Positions 23,907 through 32,624 of a DNA stretch of 64,000 nucleotides are shown here, one piece after another. Source of the stretch: Streptosporangium sandarakinum (GTDB lineage Bacteria > Actinomycetota > Actinomycetes > Streptosporangiales > Streptosporangiaceae); the NCBI RefSeq assembly GCF_013409935.1, contig NZ_JACCCO010000003.1, positions 248,001 through 312,000 of the forward strand, given 5' to 3'. The notes under the pieces were generated by a model. The model saw only the letters and a list, made by a program, of their open reading frames with translations, was not told where the DNA came from and made no database searches. Made by a program: the position numbers and the translations under genes. Position 1 is the first letter of the stretch. Each line of letters begins with the position of its first letter.

Positions 23907-25280
23907 ATGACCCTGCGTGTCTCCGGATCCCGGCTCGTCGACCCGGAGGGCGCCGCGGTACGGCTGCGCGGCGTCGGCCTCGGGGGCTGGCTGAACATGG
24001 AGAACTTCATCACCGGCTACCCCTCCACCGAGTCGGAGATGCGCCGCGCGGTGGGCGAGGCGCTGGGGGAGGACCGGGCCGAGCTGTTCTTCGACCGGCT
24101 GCTGACCTCCTTCTTCGGTCCCGGCGACGCCGCGCTGCTGGCCTCCCTCGGCGTCAACTGCGTGCGCATCCCGGTGAACTACCGCCACCTGGAGTCCGAC
24201 GACCGCCCGATGGAGGTCGCCGAGCGGGGATTCCGCCACCTCGACCGCGTCGTCGACCTGCTCGGCGAGCACGGCATCTACAGCGTCATCGACCTGCACG
24301 CGCTGCCCGGGGCGCAGAACCAGCACTGGCACTCCGACAACCCCACCCACGTCGCGTCGTTCTGGCGGCACCGGCACTTCCAGGACCGGGTGGTGCACCT
24401 GTGGGAGGTGATCGCCGACCGCTACCGCGACCACCGGTGGGTGGCCGGCTACAACCCGGTCAACGAGCCCGCCGATCCCACGGGAACGGTCGTCGGGCCG
24501 TTCTACGACCGCCTGGTCAAGGCCGTCCGCGCGGTCGACCCCGGCCACGTGCTGTTCCTCGACGGCAACACCTACTCCACCGACTTCTCCGTCTTCCGCG
24601 AGGTCTACGAGAACACCGTCTTCGTCTGCCACGACTACGCCCTGGCCGGGTTCGCGCACGGCGGGCCGTACCCCGGCCACACCCGTGGAGAGTGGGTGGA
24701 CCGCGAGCAGCTGGAGCGGACCTTCGAGCGGCGCACCGCCTTCCAGCGCCAGACCGGCACGCCGCTGTGGGTGGGGGAGTTCGGCCCCGTCTACACCGGC
24801 GACCCCGCCGTGGACGGGCAGCGGTACCAGATCCTGCGCGACCAGCTCGACATCTACGACGCCCACGAGGCCGGCTGGTCCCTGTGGACCTACAAGGACG
24901 TCGGGCTCCAGGGGCTGGTGTACGCCGCGGGTCCCTACATGGAGCGGTTCGGGCCGTTCATCGCGAAGAAGACGCGGCTCGGCGCCGACCGGTGGGGCTC
25001 CACCATGGAGGAGTCCGCCGACATCCTGGCGCCGCTGCACGCGCTCCTGGAGACCGAGTTCCCCGGCTGGGACCCCTACCCGTGGGGCGCCCGGTACCAG
25101 GCCGACGACCTCATCCGGCACATCCTCATCGCCCAGGCCATGCTGCCGGAGTACGCCTCGCTGTTCCGCGGCCTGTCCGACGAGGAGCTGATCGCGCTGG
25201 CAGACTCCTTCGCGCTGCCGGCCTGCGCCCGCCGCGAACCCCTGCTCGAACTGCTCGCCGCCAACCTGGCGGCCCGGTGA
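23907..25280 (+). CDS. GH5-family glycoside hydrolase, intracellular
   Basis: 457 residues. A TIM-barrel enzyme: GVGLGGWLNMENF at the N-terminus and GVNCVRIPVNYRHL. The acid/base glutamate is in YNPVNEPADP (about residue 190) and the nucleophile is in LWVGEFGPVY (about residue 290). The sequence is closest in feel to exo-beta-glucanase-type GH5 enzymes. AAGGAG sits just before ATG 23907. There is no signal peptide, so it probably hydrolyses oligosaccharides after import by the ABC system. The last 90 residues form a helical extension. It is coupled to the GH43 gene by a GTGA overlap. Confidence 0.88.
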   Translation: MTLRVSGSRLVDPEGAAVRLRGVGLGGWLNMENFITGYPSTESEMRRAVGEALGEDRAELFFDRLLTSFFGPGDAALLASLGVNCVRIPVNYRHLESDDRPMEVAERGFRHLDRVVDLLGEHGIYSVIDLHALPGAQNQHWHSDNPTHVASFWRHRHFQDRVVHLWEVIADRYRDHRWVAGYNPVNEPADPTGTVVGPFYDRLVKAVRAVDPGHVLFLDGNTYSTDFSVFREVYENTVFVCHDYALAGFAHGGPYPGHTRGEWVDREQLERTFERRTAFQRQTGTPLWVGEFGPVYTGDPAVDGQRYQILRDQLDIYDAHEAGWSLWTYKDVGLQGLVYAAGPYMERFGPFIAKKTRLGADRWGSTMEESADILAPLHALLETEFPGWDPYPWGARYQADDLIRHILIAQAMLPEYASLFRGLSDEELIALADSFALPACARREPLLELLAANLAAR

Positions 25281-26887
25281 CGGCGGGCGTCCCGGGCACG
25301 GAGGGCACGGCGGGCGTCCCGGGCACGGAGGGCGTCCCCGGCGCGGCGGCCGCGGGGAGGACGTTCGCCAACCCGATCCTCCCCGGCTGCCACCCCGACC
25401 CCTCGATCTGCCGGGTAGGCGACGACTACTACCTGGTCACGTCGAGCTTCGAGTGGTTCCCCGGGGTGCCGGTGTTCCACAGCCGGGACCTGGTGCACTG
25501 GCGGCCGCTGGGCCACGTCTTGGACCGCCCCTCCCAGCTCCCGCTCGACGGGACCAAGCCCAGCGGCGGGATCTACGCCCCGACGCTCCGGCACCACGAG
25601 GGCGTCTTCTACATGATCACGACGCTGGTCGACGGGCCGCCGGAGGCCGGCCTGGAGAACTTCGTGGTCACCGCGACGGACCCGGCGGGCCCGTGGAGCG
25701 AGCCGTACCCGCTGGACCTGCCTCGGGCCTTCGACCCGTCGCTGTTCTTCGACGACGACGGGACCGCCTGGGTCACCGCGACCCGCCCCACGAACGACCT
25801 CGGCCACACGGAGATCTTCCTGCGCCGGCTCGACCTCGGCACGATGACCCTCACCGGCGAGGAGACCGTGCTGTGGGACGGCGCGCTCAAGGACGCCGTC
25901 TGGGCCGAGGGCCCGCACCTGTACAAGATCGACGGGTACTACCACCTGTTGATCGCCGAGGGCGGGACCGCGCACGACCACGCCGTGACCGTCGCCCGCT
26001 CGGACGACGTCGCAGGGCCGTACCGCGGCAACCCCCGCAACCCGATCCTCACCCACCGCCACCTGGGCCTCGACCACCCGATCGTCGGGACCGGCCACGG
26101 CGACCTCGTGCGGACCGCCGCCGGCGAGTGGTGGATGGTGCTGCTGGCGATGCGCCCCTACGGCGGATACCACTACAACCTGGGCCGGGAGACCTTCCTG
26201 ACCCGGGTGCGCTGGGAGGACGGCTGGCCGCTCGCCGAGCAGGTCGAACCCGCGGCGGCCGCGCCGGACCTGCCCGAGCACCGCTGGCCCGCCGAACCCG
26301 CCTGCGACAACTTCGACGCGGAACGGCTCGCGCCGTGCTGGAACCACCTGCGCACCCCGCGCGAGCCGTACTGGAGCCTGACCGAGCGGCCCGGCCACCT
26401 GAGGCTGTGGCCGGGCCCGCGGACCCTCGCCGAGCGGGCCGCGCCGAGCCTGGTGGCGCGCAGGCAGTGTCACCGCGACTTCGCCGCGCACGCCGCCCTC
26501 GACTTCACCCCGGCCGGGGACGGGTGCGCGGGCCTGGTGCTGGTGCAGAACGACGACTTCCACATCCGCTACGTCCTGTCGGCGCGCGGCCTGGAGGTGG
26601 TCCGCCGGCACGCCGGCGCCGACGAGGTGCTCGCCGCCGCCCCGGTGCCCGGCGGCAGGCTGTTCCTCGGGGTGGAGGCGAGGGGCCAGGAGTACCGGAT
26701 GCGCTACGCCACGACCCCCGGGCGGTGGCTGCCCCTCGGCGGCGCGGTGGACGGGCGGGTGCTCAGCACGACCGTCGCGGGCGGCTTCACCGGCGCCTAC
26801 ATCGGCATGTACGCCGCGGGCGGACCGGAGGCGGGCCGGAATCCGGCGGACTTCGACTGGTTCGAGTATCTCCCCCTGACCCCGTGA
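25277..26887 (+). CDS. GH43-family glycosidase (beta-xylosidase / arabinofuranosidase-like), intracellular
   Basis: 536 residues. A five-bladed propeller: base aspartate in GCHPDPSICR (about residue 40), pK-modulating Asp in FDPSLFFDDDG and acid glutamate in VWAEGPHLYK (about residue 215). A C-terminal beta-sandwich follows from about residue 340, as in bifunctional xylosidase/arabinofuranosidase enzymes. It starts at GTG in a GTGA overlap. The first 30 residues are 24-bp-repeat-encoded VPGTEG units, not a signal peptide. With GH5 it would finish digestion of imported plant-wall oligosaccharides. Confidence 0.9.
   Translation: MTAGVPGTEGTAGVPGTEGVPGAAAAGRTFANPILPGCHPDPSICRVGDDYYLVTSSFEWFPGVPVFHSRDLVHWRPLGHVLDRPSQLPLDGTKPSGGIYAPTLRHHEGVFYMITTLVDGPPEAGLENFVVTATDPAGPWSEPYPLDLPRAFDPSLFFDDDGTAWVTATRPTNDLGHTEIFLRRLDLGTMTLTGEETVLWDGALKDAVWAEGPHLYKIDGYYHLLIAEGGTAHDHAVTVARSDDVAGPYRGNPRNPILTHRHLGLDHPIVGTGHGDLVRTAAGEWWMVLLAMRPYGGYHYNLGRETFLTRVRWEDGWPLAEQVEPAAAAPDLPEHRWPAEPACDNFDAERLAPCWNHLRTPREPYWSLTERPGHLRLWPGPRTLAERAAPSLVARRQCHRDFAAHAALDFTPAGDGCAGLVLVQNDDFHIRYVLSARGLEVVRRHAGADEVLAAAPVPGGRLFLGVEARGQEYRMRYATTPGRWLPLGGAVDGRVLSTTVAGGFTGAYIGMYAAGGPEAGRNPADFDWFEYLPLTP
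25286..25340 (+). repeat. Short tandem repeat at the 5' end of the GH43 gene
   Basis: GGCGTCCCGGGCACGGAG recurs with a variable spacer and encodes GVPGTEG-type units directly after the start codon. Confidence 0.7.
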
Positions 26888-27017
26888 ATCCGCGGGGCCC
26901 TCGAACCCGTGAGCCCCGAACCCTCGAAGCCGGCTGAGGCGGTACCCGATGTGACAGGGAACAGCCGATTCCCGGTCGCATCGCAGGAGCGCCGCATGGC
27001 GACGGACCGGGCGGCCG
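26888..27017. other. Convergent gap without recognisable element
   Basis: 130 bp between the GH43 and SDR stops. I see no convincing stem-loop or gene here. Confidence 0.4.
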
Positions 27018-27815
27018 TCAGCCGCGCAGCAGGCGGCGGACGCCGAGCGAGGCCGCCCGGACCGCGAGCGCGGGCGAGAGCCGGGTCAGGAGCCAGGCCG
27101 TACGGCCCGACGCCGGGGCCACGATGAGCGCCCGGTCACGGGCGATGCCCCGCATGACGTCGCGGGCCAGCGTCTCCGCCGGGTAGAGGAAGGGCGCCAC
27201 CAGCTCCGCCGAGCGCCGGGCGTTCGCGCTGACCGCGGTCTGCGGCAGGCCCGGGTTGACGCGGTCGTACAGCGGGGTGTCGGTGAAACCCGGGCAGACC
27301 GCGTGCACCTTCACCCCGTGCGCCGCCGCCTCGGCCCGCAGCGCGAGCGACAATCCGACCACCCCGTGCTTGGCCGTGGTGTAGGGCAGCATCAGCGGCG
27401 CGGGGAACACCCCCGCCACGGACGCGGTGTTGACGATGCGGCCGAACCCCTGCTCGATCATGACCGGGTAGGCGGCGTGGACGCCGTGGACCACCCCGCG
27501 CAGGTTCACGTCGATCACGCGGTTCCAGTGGTCGAGACCGAACTCCTCGGCGGCGCCGCCGACCGCGATCCCGGCGTTGTTGAACATGAAGTCCAGCCGG
27601 CCGTGGCCGGCCCGGACCTTCGCCACCAGGTCCCGGACCGCGTCCGCGTCGGTGACGTCCAGCGCCGCCCCGGCGCAGCCCAGCTCGGCGGCGGCACGCC
27701 CGGCTCCCTCGCCGTCCGAGTCGGCGACCACCACGTGGACGCCGTGCCCGCGCAGCTCGCGGGCGAGGGCCAGCCCGATGCCGGAGGCGCCCCCGGTCAC
27801 GATCGCCGTCTTCAT
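27018..27815 (-). CDS. Short-chain dehydrogenase/reductase
   Basis: 265 residues of classical SDR type: TGGASGIG cofactor loop at residues 8-15, FNNAG near 88, catalytic Ser in NTASVAG and the YTTAKH triad near 152. The Asp after beta-2 (VVADSD) points to NAD(H) preference. The C-terminal 40 residues are Arg/Leu-rich and could touch the membrane. The substrate is unknown; it is divergent from a DMT permease. Confidence 0.9.
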   Translation of the reverse strand: MKTAIVTGGASGIGLALARELRGHGVHVVVADSDGEGAGRAAAELGCAGAALDVTDADAVRDLVAKVRAGHGRLDFMFNNAGIAVGGAAEEFGLDHWNRVIDVNLRGVVHGVHAAYPVMIEQGFGRIVNTASVAGVFPAPLMLPYTTAKHGVVGLSLALRAEAAAHGVKVHAVCPGFTDTPLYDRVNPGLPQTAVSANARRSAELVAPFLYPAETLARDVMRGIARDRALIVAPASGRTAWLLTRLSPALAVRAASLGVRRLLRG

Positions 27816-27922
27816 GAACCAGCCTCCCAGCGTCTCCGGCCGTCTCCCGGCGCCCTCCGGGCCCTACCCGGCAAGCGGACGGAACACCCGTAACCCTCCA
27901 AAAACCTCAGTCTGGGGTGCCA

Positions 27923-27935
27923 GGTGTCTCACACC
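27923..27935. promoter_or_regulatory. Inverted repeat GGTGT-CTC-ACACC
   Basis: In the 211-bp divergent gap between SDR and DMT genes. Possible operator; no partner copy is seen elsewhere. Confidence 0.35.
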
Positions 27936-28026
27936 GGTAGAACGGCCTTCCTCAGAGGAGTATTCGGGCCACTCCGATTCACCCGGTGACGTCCTTGTCG
28001 CCGAGCGTGATGGAATCCTTCCGGGT

Positions 28027-29166
28027 ATGACAGCGGTGTCCGCTCCCCGTCCCCTCCTGGGAACCGTTTTCCTGTTGTTCGTCAGCGCGGCCTGGGGCTC
28101 GGCCTTTCCGCTGATGAAGGACCTCATCACCCGCGTGCCCGTGGCCGACCTGCTCACCGAGCGGTACGGCATCGCCACGCTCGTCCTCGTCGCGATCCGC
28201 CCCGGCTGCCTGCGGAGGCTGCCGGAGCGGACGTGGCTGACCGGAGCCCTGCTCGGCCTGCTGTTCGGCGTCGGCCAGACCGCCCAGGCGGTCGCCCTGC
28301 ACGACCTGCCCTCCTCGGTCTCGGGCTTCGCCGTCGGCTCCTACGTGGTGATCACCCCCATCCTCGGACTGATCCTGACCGGCGCCCGGATCACCGGCCG
28401 CACCTGGGTCGCGGTGGCGCTCGCGACGGCCGCGATGGCGGCCTTCACGCTGCTGAAGGAGGCCGAGGGCGGCGACGTCTCACTGCCCGCGCTGGCCGTC
28501 ACGCTGCTGTCGGCCGTGCTGTACGCGGCGCACACGCTGGTGCTGGGCGGCTACGCCGACGCCCGCCGCGACGCCTACCCGATCGCGGTGATCCAGCTCG
28601 GCACCATCGCGCTCATGACCGGCATCCTCGCCGTGCCGGACGGCCTCACCCTGCCCGCCACCCCGGCCGACTGGGCGGTCCTGGGCCACCTGTCGGTCGT
28701 CGCCTGCGCCCTGGGCTTCCTGGCCCGCTCCTTCGGGCAGCTCCACGTGCCGCCGGTGCCCGCCGCGGTGATCCTGTCGGCCCAGCCGCTCTGGGTCACC
28801 GCCCTGGCCGTCGCGGCGTACGGCGAGCCGCTCACCGGCACCTTCCTGGTCGGCGGCGGGCTCATCGCCCTGGCCATGCTCATGGTCGTGCTGCCCGGTG
28901 GACGGTGGTCACGCGGCGGACGGCGGTCACCTGGCGGGAAGCGACCACCCGGCGGGCGGCGGTCACCCGGAGGACGGTGGTGGCCCGGCGGACGGCGGTC
29001 GCCGGGCGGGCGGTGGTGGCCCGGCGGACGGCTCAGCACAGCGCGCCACGCGGCAGACCCAGCTCCAGTTCGGCGGACGCGCGGACGAGCTCTGCCAGCC
29101 GGGCCCGGGTCAGCAGTCGCCGATGCGCGGTCACCTGGGCGGCCAGGCCGTCGACGAGCGCGATGA
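28027..29166 (+). CDS. EamA/DMT-family permease with a repetitive C-terminal extension
   Basis: 379 residues. Ten membrane helices in two EamA halves end near residue 290 (LIALAMLMVVLPGG). After that the frame continues for about 90 residues made of SPGGRRSPGGRWWPGGR-type units and then a basic tail. The tail runs 134 bp into the 3' end of the opposing TetR gene. The repeats at 28912-29035 look like an expansion that removed the original stop. DMT proteins export metabolites or amino acids; the substrate is unknown. Confidence 0.85.
   Translation: MTAVSAPRPLLGTVFLLFVSAAWGSAFPLMKDLITRVPVADLLTERYGIATLVLVAIRPGCLRRLPERTWLTGALLGLLFGVGQTAQAVALHDLPSSVSGFAVGSYVVITPILGLILTGARITGRTWVAVALATAAMAAFTLLKEAEGGDVSLPALAVTLLSAVLYAAHTLVLGGYADARRDAYPIAVIQLGTIALMTGILAVPDGLTLPATPADWAVLGHLSVVACALGFLARSFGQLHVPPVPAAVILSAQPLWVTALAVAAYGEPLTGTFLVGGGLIALAMLMVVLPGGRWSRGGRRSPGGKRPPGGRRSPGGRWWPGGRRSPGGRWWPGGRLSTARHAADPAPVRRTRGRALPAGPGSAVADARSPGRPGRRRAR
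28912..29035 (+). repeat. Degenerate GGCGGACGG(C/T)GGTCACCC repeats
   Basis: About six or seven diverged copies of an 18-21-bp unit encode RRSPGG/RWWPGG. The array ends exactly at the stop codon of the opposing TetR gene. Confidence 0.75.
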
Positions 29167-29635
29167 TCCGCCAGACCGCGCCGTCGGGATCGGCGCAGTC
29201 GAAGGCGCCGGTCCCGACCCCCTCGTCGACGACCGAGCGCAGCGCCCGCCGCCAGCGCAGGCCGGTCTCCCGGCAGATCGCCTCCAGGTCGGCGTCGCGC
29301 ACCGACTCGGCGCGGGCGTCGATCCACAGCGTCCACGAGGTGGGCCGGCCGCCGGGGGAGTAGAGGGCGAGCAGGGCGCGCAGCCGCTCCGGCGGTGAGC
29401 CGCCCGACGCCTCCATCCGCTCCAGGGCCGCGAGGTCGCGCTCGGCCGCGTAGGCGAGGGCCTGCGCGAGCATCTTCTCCCTCGTCTCGAAGTGGTAGAA
29501 CAGCAGCGCCTGGCTGACCCCCGCGGCCCGCGCGATGTCGGCCGTACGCGTGTGCCCGAACCCCCGGGCGGCGATCACACCGCAGGCCGCGCGGAGCAGG
29601 TCGTCACGCCGCAGACGCCCGAATCCCCGTGCCAC
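29033..29635 (-). CDS. TetR-family regulator
   Basis: 200 residues. The N-terminal HTH reads GFGHTRTADIARAAGVSQALLFYHF at about residues 25-49; the rest is the variable ligand-binding helical domain. It starts at GTG 29635. It is divergent from the acyl-CoA ligase (148-bp gap) and convergent with the DMT gene, which overlaps its 3' end. It probably controls one of these. Confidence 0.88.
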   Translation of the reverse strand: MARGFGRLRRDDLLRAACGVIAARGFGHTRTADIARAAGVSQALLFYHFETREKMLAQALAYAAERDLAALERMEASGGSPPERLRALLALYSPGGRPTSWTLWIDARAESVRDADLEAICRETGLRWRRALRSVVDEGVGTGAFDCADPDGAVWRIIALVDGLAAQVTAHRRLLTRARLAELVRASAELELGLPRGALC

Positions 29636-29783
29636 ATCGGAACCCTAGCCGCTCCCCGTCCCGCCTTTCCGGTTTCGCCGGACACCACCGTGCGCATCTC
29701 TACTACGAACGGGACAAGAGGGGCGCTCGCCGTACGCCGGGGCTCCGTCCGCGTCCCACCGGCCGACGGCACCGGGAGGACCC

Positions 29784-31292
29784 ATGCCCGACATCACCGC
29801 GCTCCCCGGCTTCTACCGGATCGCGCGCGCCGACCCGGGACGCCGCGCGGTGATCGACGCCGACGGCACGACCACCTCGTACGGCGAACTGCTCGCCCGG
29901 GTGAACCAGGTCTCGCACGGCCTGCGCGCCCGCGGCCTCACCCGGGGCGACGTGGTCGCCGGGGTGCTGCCCAACGGCCTGGACCAGGTGGTCATGCTGA
30001 TGGCCACCGGCCAGATCGGCCTGTACTACGTGCCGGTCAACTGGCACCTGACGGACGCGGAGATCGCCTACATCCTCGCCGACTGCGACGCCCGGGTCGT
30101 GGTCGCCGGACCGGGCCGCCCCGTGGCGGGAGCGCTGCCCGGCGCCGCCGCACTGGCGGCCGGGCAGCCGGTGACCGACCCCGCGGACCGGACCGCCGGA
30201 TCGGTCATGTGGTACACCTCCGGCACCACCGGCTTCCCCAAGGGCGTCCAGCGGCGGCTGTCCGGCGCCGAGCCGGAGGCCGCCGTCCCGGCCGTCACCT
30301 GGTTCCTCGGCGAGGTCTGCGACCTGCGGCCGGGCGACGGGACCCACCTGGTGACCTCGCCGATGTACCACTCCGCGCCGTGCGCGCACACCATGTTCGC
30401 CCTGCACCTGGGCCACACCCTGGTGATCGCCCCCGGCTTCGACCCGGCCGGGGTGCTGGAGCTGGTGGACCGCCACCGGGTGACCAACTCCATGATGGTG
30501 CCGACGATGTTCCACCGGATGCTGCGGCTGCCCGAGGAGGCCCGTCGCTCCTACGACCTGTCGTCGCTGCGGCAGGTGATGCACACCGGCGCGGCCTGCC
30601 CGGTGGCGGTCAAGAAGGCCGTCATGGACTGGTGGGGCCCGGTCCTCTACGAGTACTACGGCTCCACCGAGGCGACCATCGCCTTCGCCGTGAAGCCGCA
30701 CGAATGGCTGGAACGCCCCGGCACGGTCGGCCGCCCCGTCCCCGGGTTCGAGGCGAGGATCCTCGGCCCCGACGGCGAGGAACTGCCGCCGGGGGAACCC
30801 GGCATGATCTACGTCAAGTCGGGCCTCGGCCGCTTCGCCTACCGCAAGGACCCGGCCAAGACCGCCGCCGGCATGCGCGGCGAGTGGTACGCGCCCGGCG
30901 ACATCGGCTTCCTGGACAAGGACGGCTACCTGTTCCTGTGCGACCGCCGTACCGACCTGATCGTCTCCGGCGGGGTGAACATCTACCCGGCGGAGGTCGA
31001 GGCCGCGCTGCTGGAGCACCCGGCGGTCGCCGACGTCGCGGTGATCGGCGTGCCCGACGAAGAGTGGGGCCACCGCGTCGCCGCGCTCGTCCAGCCCGCG
31101 CCGGGCGCCCGGCCCTCCCCGGAGGAACTGCTGGACCACCTCGGCCCGCGCCTGGCCCGTTTCAAGCACCCCAGGATCTTCGAGTTCCGCGACGAGCTGC
31201 CGCGCACCCCCACCGGCAAGCTCTCCCGCTCCCGGCTGCGCGAGGACTACCTCACGGACCGCGCCCCCGGACCCGCGACGGGTCCCGCCTGA
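29784..31292 (+). CDS. AMP-dependent acyl-CoA synthetase
   Basis: 502 residues, full-length ANL enzyme. It has YTSGTTGFPKG at about residue 146, YEYYGSTEATIAF, YAPGDIGFLD, DLIVSGGVNIYPAEVE and a catalytic lysine in RTPTGKLSRSRL. It is most like medium-chain or short-chain acyl-CoA ligases of the FadD/Caib group. The likely product is an acyl-CoA for catabolism. The start ATG has a GGGAGGA site 6 nt upstream. The divergent TetR may repress it. Confidence 0.92.
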   Translation: MPDITALPGFYRIARADPGRRAVIDADGTTTSYGELLARVNQVSHGLRARGLTRGDVVAGVLPNGLDQVVMLMATGQIGLYYVPVNWHLTDAEIAYILADCDARVVVAGPGRPVAGALPGAAALAAGQPVTDPADRTAGSVMWYTSGTTGFPKGVQRRLSGAEPEAAVPAVTWFLGEVCDLRPGDGTHLVTSPMYHSAPCAHTMFALHLGHTLVIAPGFDPAGVLELVDRHRVTNSMMVPTMFHRMLRLPEEARRSYDLSSLRQVMHTGAACPVAVKKAVMDWWGPVLYEYYGSTEATIAFAVKPHEWLERPGTVGRPVPGFEARILGPDGEELPPGEPGMIYVKSGLGRFAYRKDPAKTAAGMRGEWYAPGDIGFLDKDGYLFLCDRRTDLIVSGGVNIYPAEVEAALLEHPAVADVAVIGVPDEEWGHRVAALVQPAPGARPSPEELLDHLGPRLARFKHPRIFEFRDELPRTPTGKLSRSRLREDYLTDRAPGPATGPA

Positions 31293-31380
31293 GCGGGGTC
31301 CTGTCCGAGCGGGGTCCTGTACGAGCCGGGTCCTGAGAGCGCGGGACCGTCTCGGGACCGGGCGGGCCGCCTTCCGGACC

Positions 31381-31422
31381 CGCCCGGCCTGATCCCGGGA
31401 TCTCCCGGGATCAGGCCGGGCG
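31381..31422. terminator. Perfect 20-bp bidirectional terminator containing a stop codon
   Basis: CGCCCGGCCTGATCCCGGGA and its exact complement are separated by 2 nt. The dipeptidase stop codon (31411-31413) lies inside the right arm, and the plus-strand ligase gene ends 90 bp before it. It serves both convergent transcripts. Confidence 0.85.
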
Positions 31423-32448
31423 GCCCAGCTCCTCGCGGAACAGCCGCAGGACGTTACCGCCGACGATCTTGACGACCTCCTCGTCGGAGAACCCGTGCTT
31501 GAGCAGCGCGTCGGTGACCAGCGGCAGGCCGCTCGGCCCGGCCAGCCCCGGGACGGCCGCCCAGGCGTCCACGCCGCTGTAACCGAACCCCTCGCAGCAC
31601 GGCGGCGTGAGGTCGGTCATGACCTCCCGCATGAAGTCGGGGCCCAGACCCACGTGGTCGAGCCCGCCGACGCTCACCACGTGCTCGATGTGGTCCACCA
31701 GCCGGTCCATCGTGTGGTCGGCAGGGTCCTCCGCCAGGAAGGCGGCCAGGAAGTTGACGCACACCACGCCGCCCGTCGCGGCCACGCCGCGGATCTGGTC
31801 GTCGGTGAGGTTGCGGTGATGGTCGCGCAGTGCCCGCGCCGCGGAGTGGGTCGCCATCACCGGCCGGGTGGCCAGCTCCAGCACGTGCGCGACCCCGGAG
31901 GCGCTCAGGTGCGAGATGTCGAAGATCATGCCCAGCCGCTCCATCTCCCGGACGGCCTCCACCCCGGCCGCGGTGAGCCGGCTGCCGGTGGCGTCCTCAC
32001 CGCTGCCGTCGGCCAGCGCCGTACGGCCCACGTGCGCGATCGAGGCGACCCGCACGCCCAGCCGGTGCACGGTGGACAGCAGCTCGACGTTCGCGTCCAG
32101 ACCGGGGGCGCTCTCCAGCGCCAGCACCAGGGCGATCCGGTCCTCGGCGAGCGCGGCGTCGATCTGGGCGCCGTCGGCGCACAGCCGTACCGCGTCGGCG
32201 TTGCCCTCGGCGAGGACATGCGCGCACTCGATCATGCGCAGCGTCTGCCGGAGCGCGCCCTCGGGCCGGAACCCGTCGTCCACGAAGACCGGCAGCACCT
32301 GCACGTTCACCCCGCCCTCGCGGAGCTGGGGCAGCCAGCGCTCACGGAAGAACGCCGCCCACTGCTTCGGCGGCCGGGCGGTGACGGCCATCAGCAGGTC
32401 GTTGTGGGTGTCGGCGACCACGGCGGCGCGGTGGAGGTCAACGGACAC
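31411..32448 (-). CDS. Membrane dipeptidase-type metalloenzyme (peptidase M19)
   Basis: 345 residues. All ligands of the binuclear zinc site can be seen: HxD in VADTHNDLL, a bridging Glu in LALESAPGLD, His in FDISHLS and in ATHSAARAL, and Asp in GLGPDFM. The renal dipeptidase family cleaves dipeptides; some bacterial members act on D-amino-acid dipeptides or other small substrates. There is no signal peptide, so it is cytoplasmic. It is followed in the same direction as, and upstream of it lies, a monooxygenase gene (176-bp gap). Confidence 0.92.
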   Translation of the reverse strand: MSVDLHRAAVVADTHNDLLMAVTARPPKQWAAFFRERWLPQLREGGVNVQVLPVFVDDGFRPEGALRQTLRMIECAHVLAEGNADAVRLCADGAQIDAALAEDRIALVLALESAPGLDANVELLSTVHRLGVRVASIAHVGRTALADGSGEDATGSRLTAAGVEAVREMERLGMIFDISHLSASGVAHVLELATRPVMATHSAARALRDHHRNLTDDQIRGVAATGGVVCVNFLAAFLAEDPADHTMDRLVDHIEHVVSVGGLDHVGLGPDFMREVMTDLTPPCCEGFGYSGVDAWAAVPGLAGPSGLPLVTDALLKHGFSDEEVVKIVGGNVLRLFREELGRPA

Positions 32449-32624
32449 GGGCGGGCCCTTCTCACACGGGGTTGCGGTTCGGTTCCCGCGACGTTACCGG
32501 CAACCGGCCCTCCTCGCCCGCACGGCCCACCGCGTACGGCCCGGCGGCCACCCCGGGACCGCGGGAGGAGGGCCCGGTCCGGCTTCGGAAGGCCCGTCAT
32601 CCGCGGCGCGGGGCCGTACGGCCG

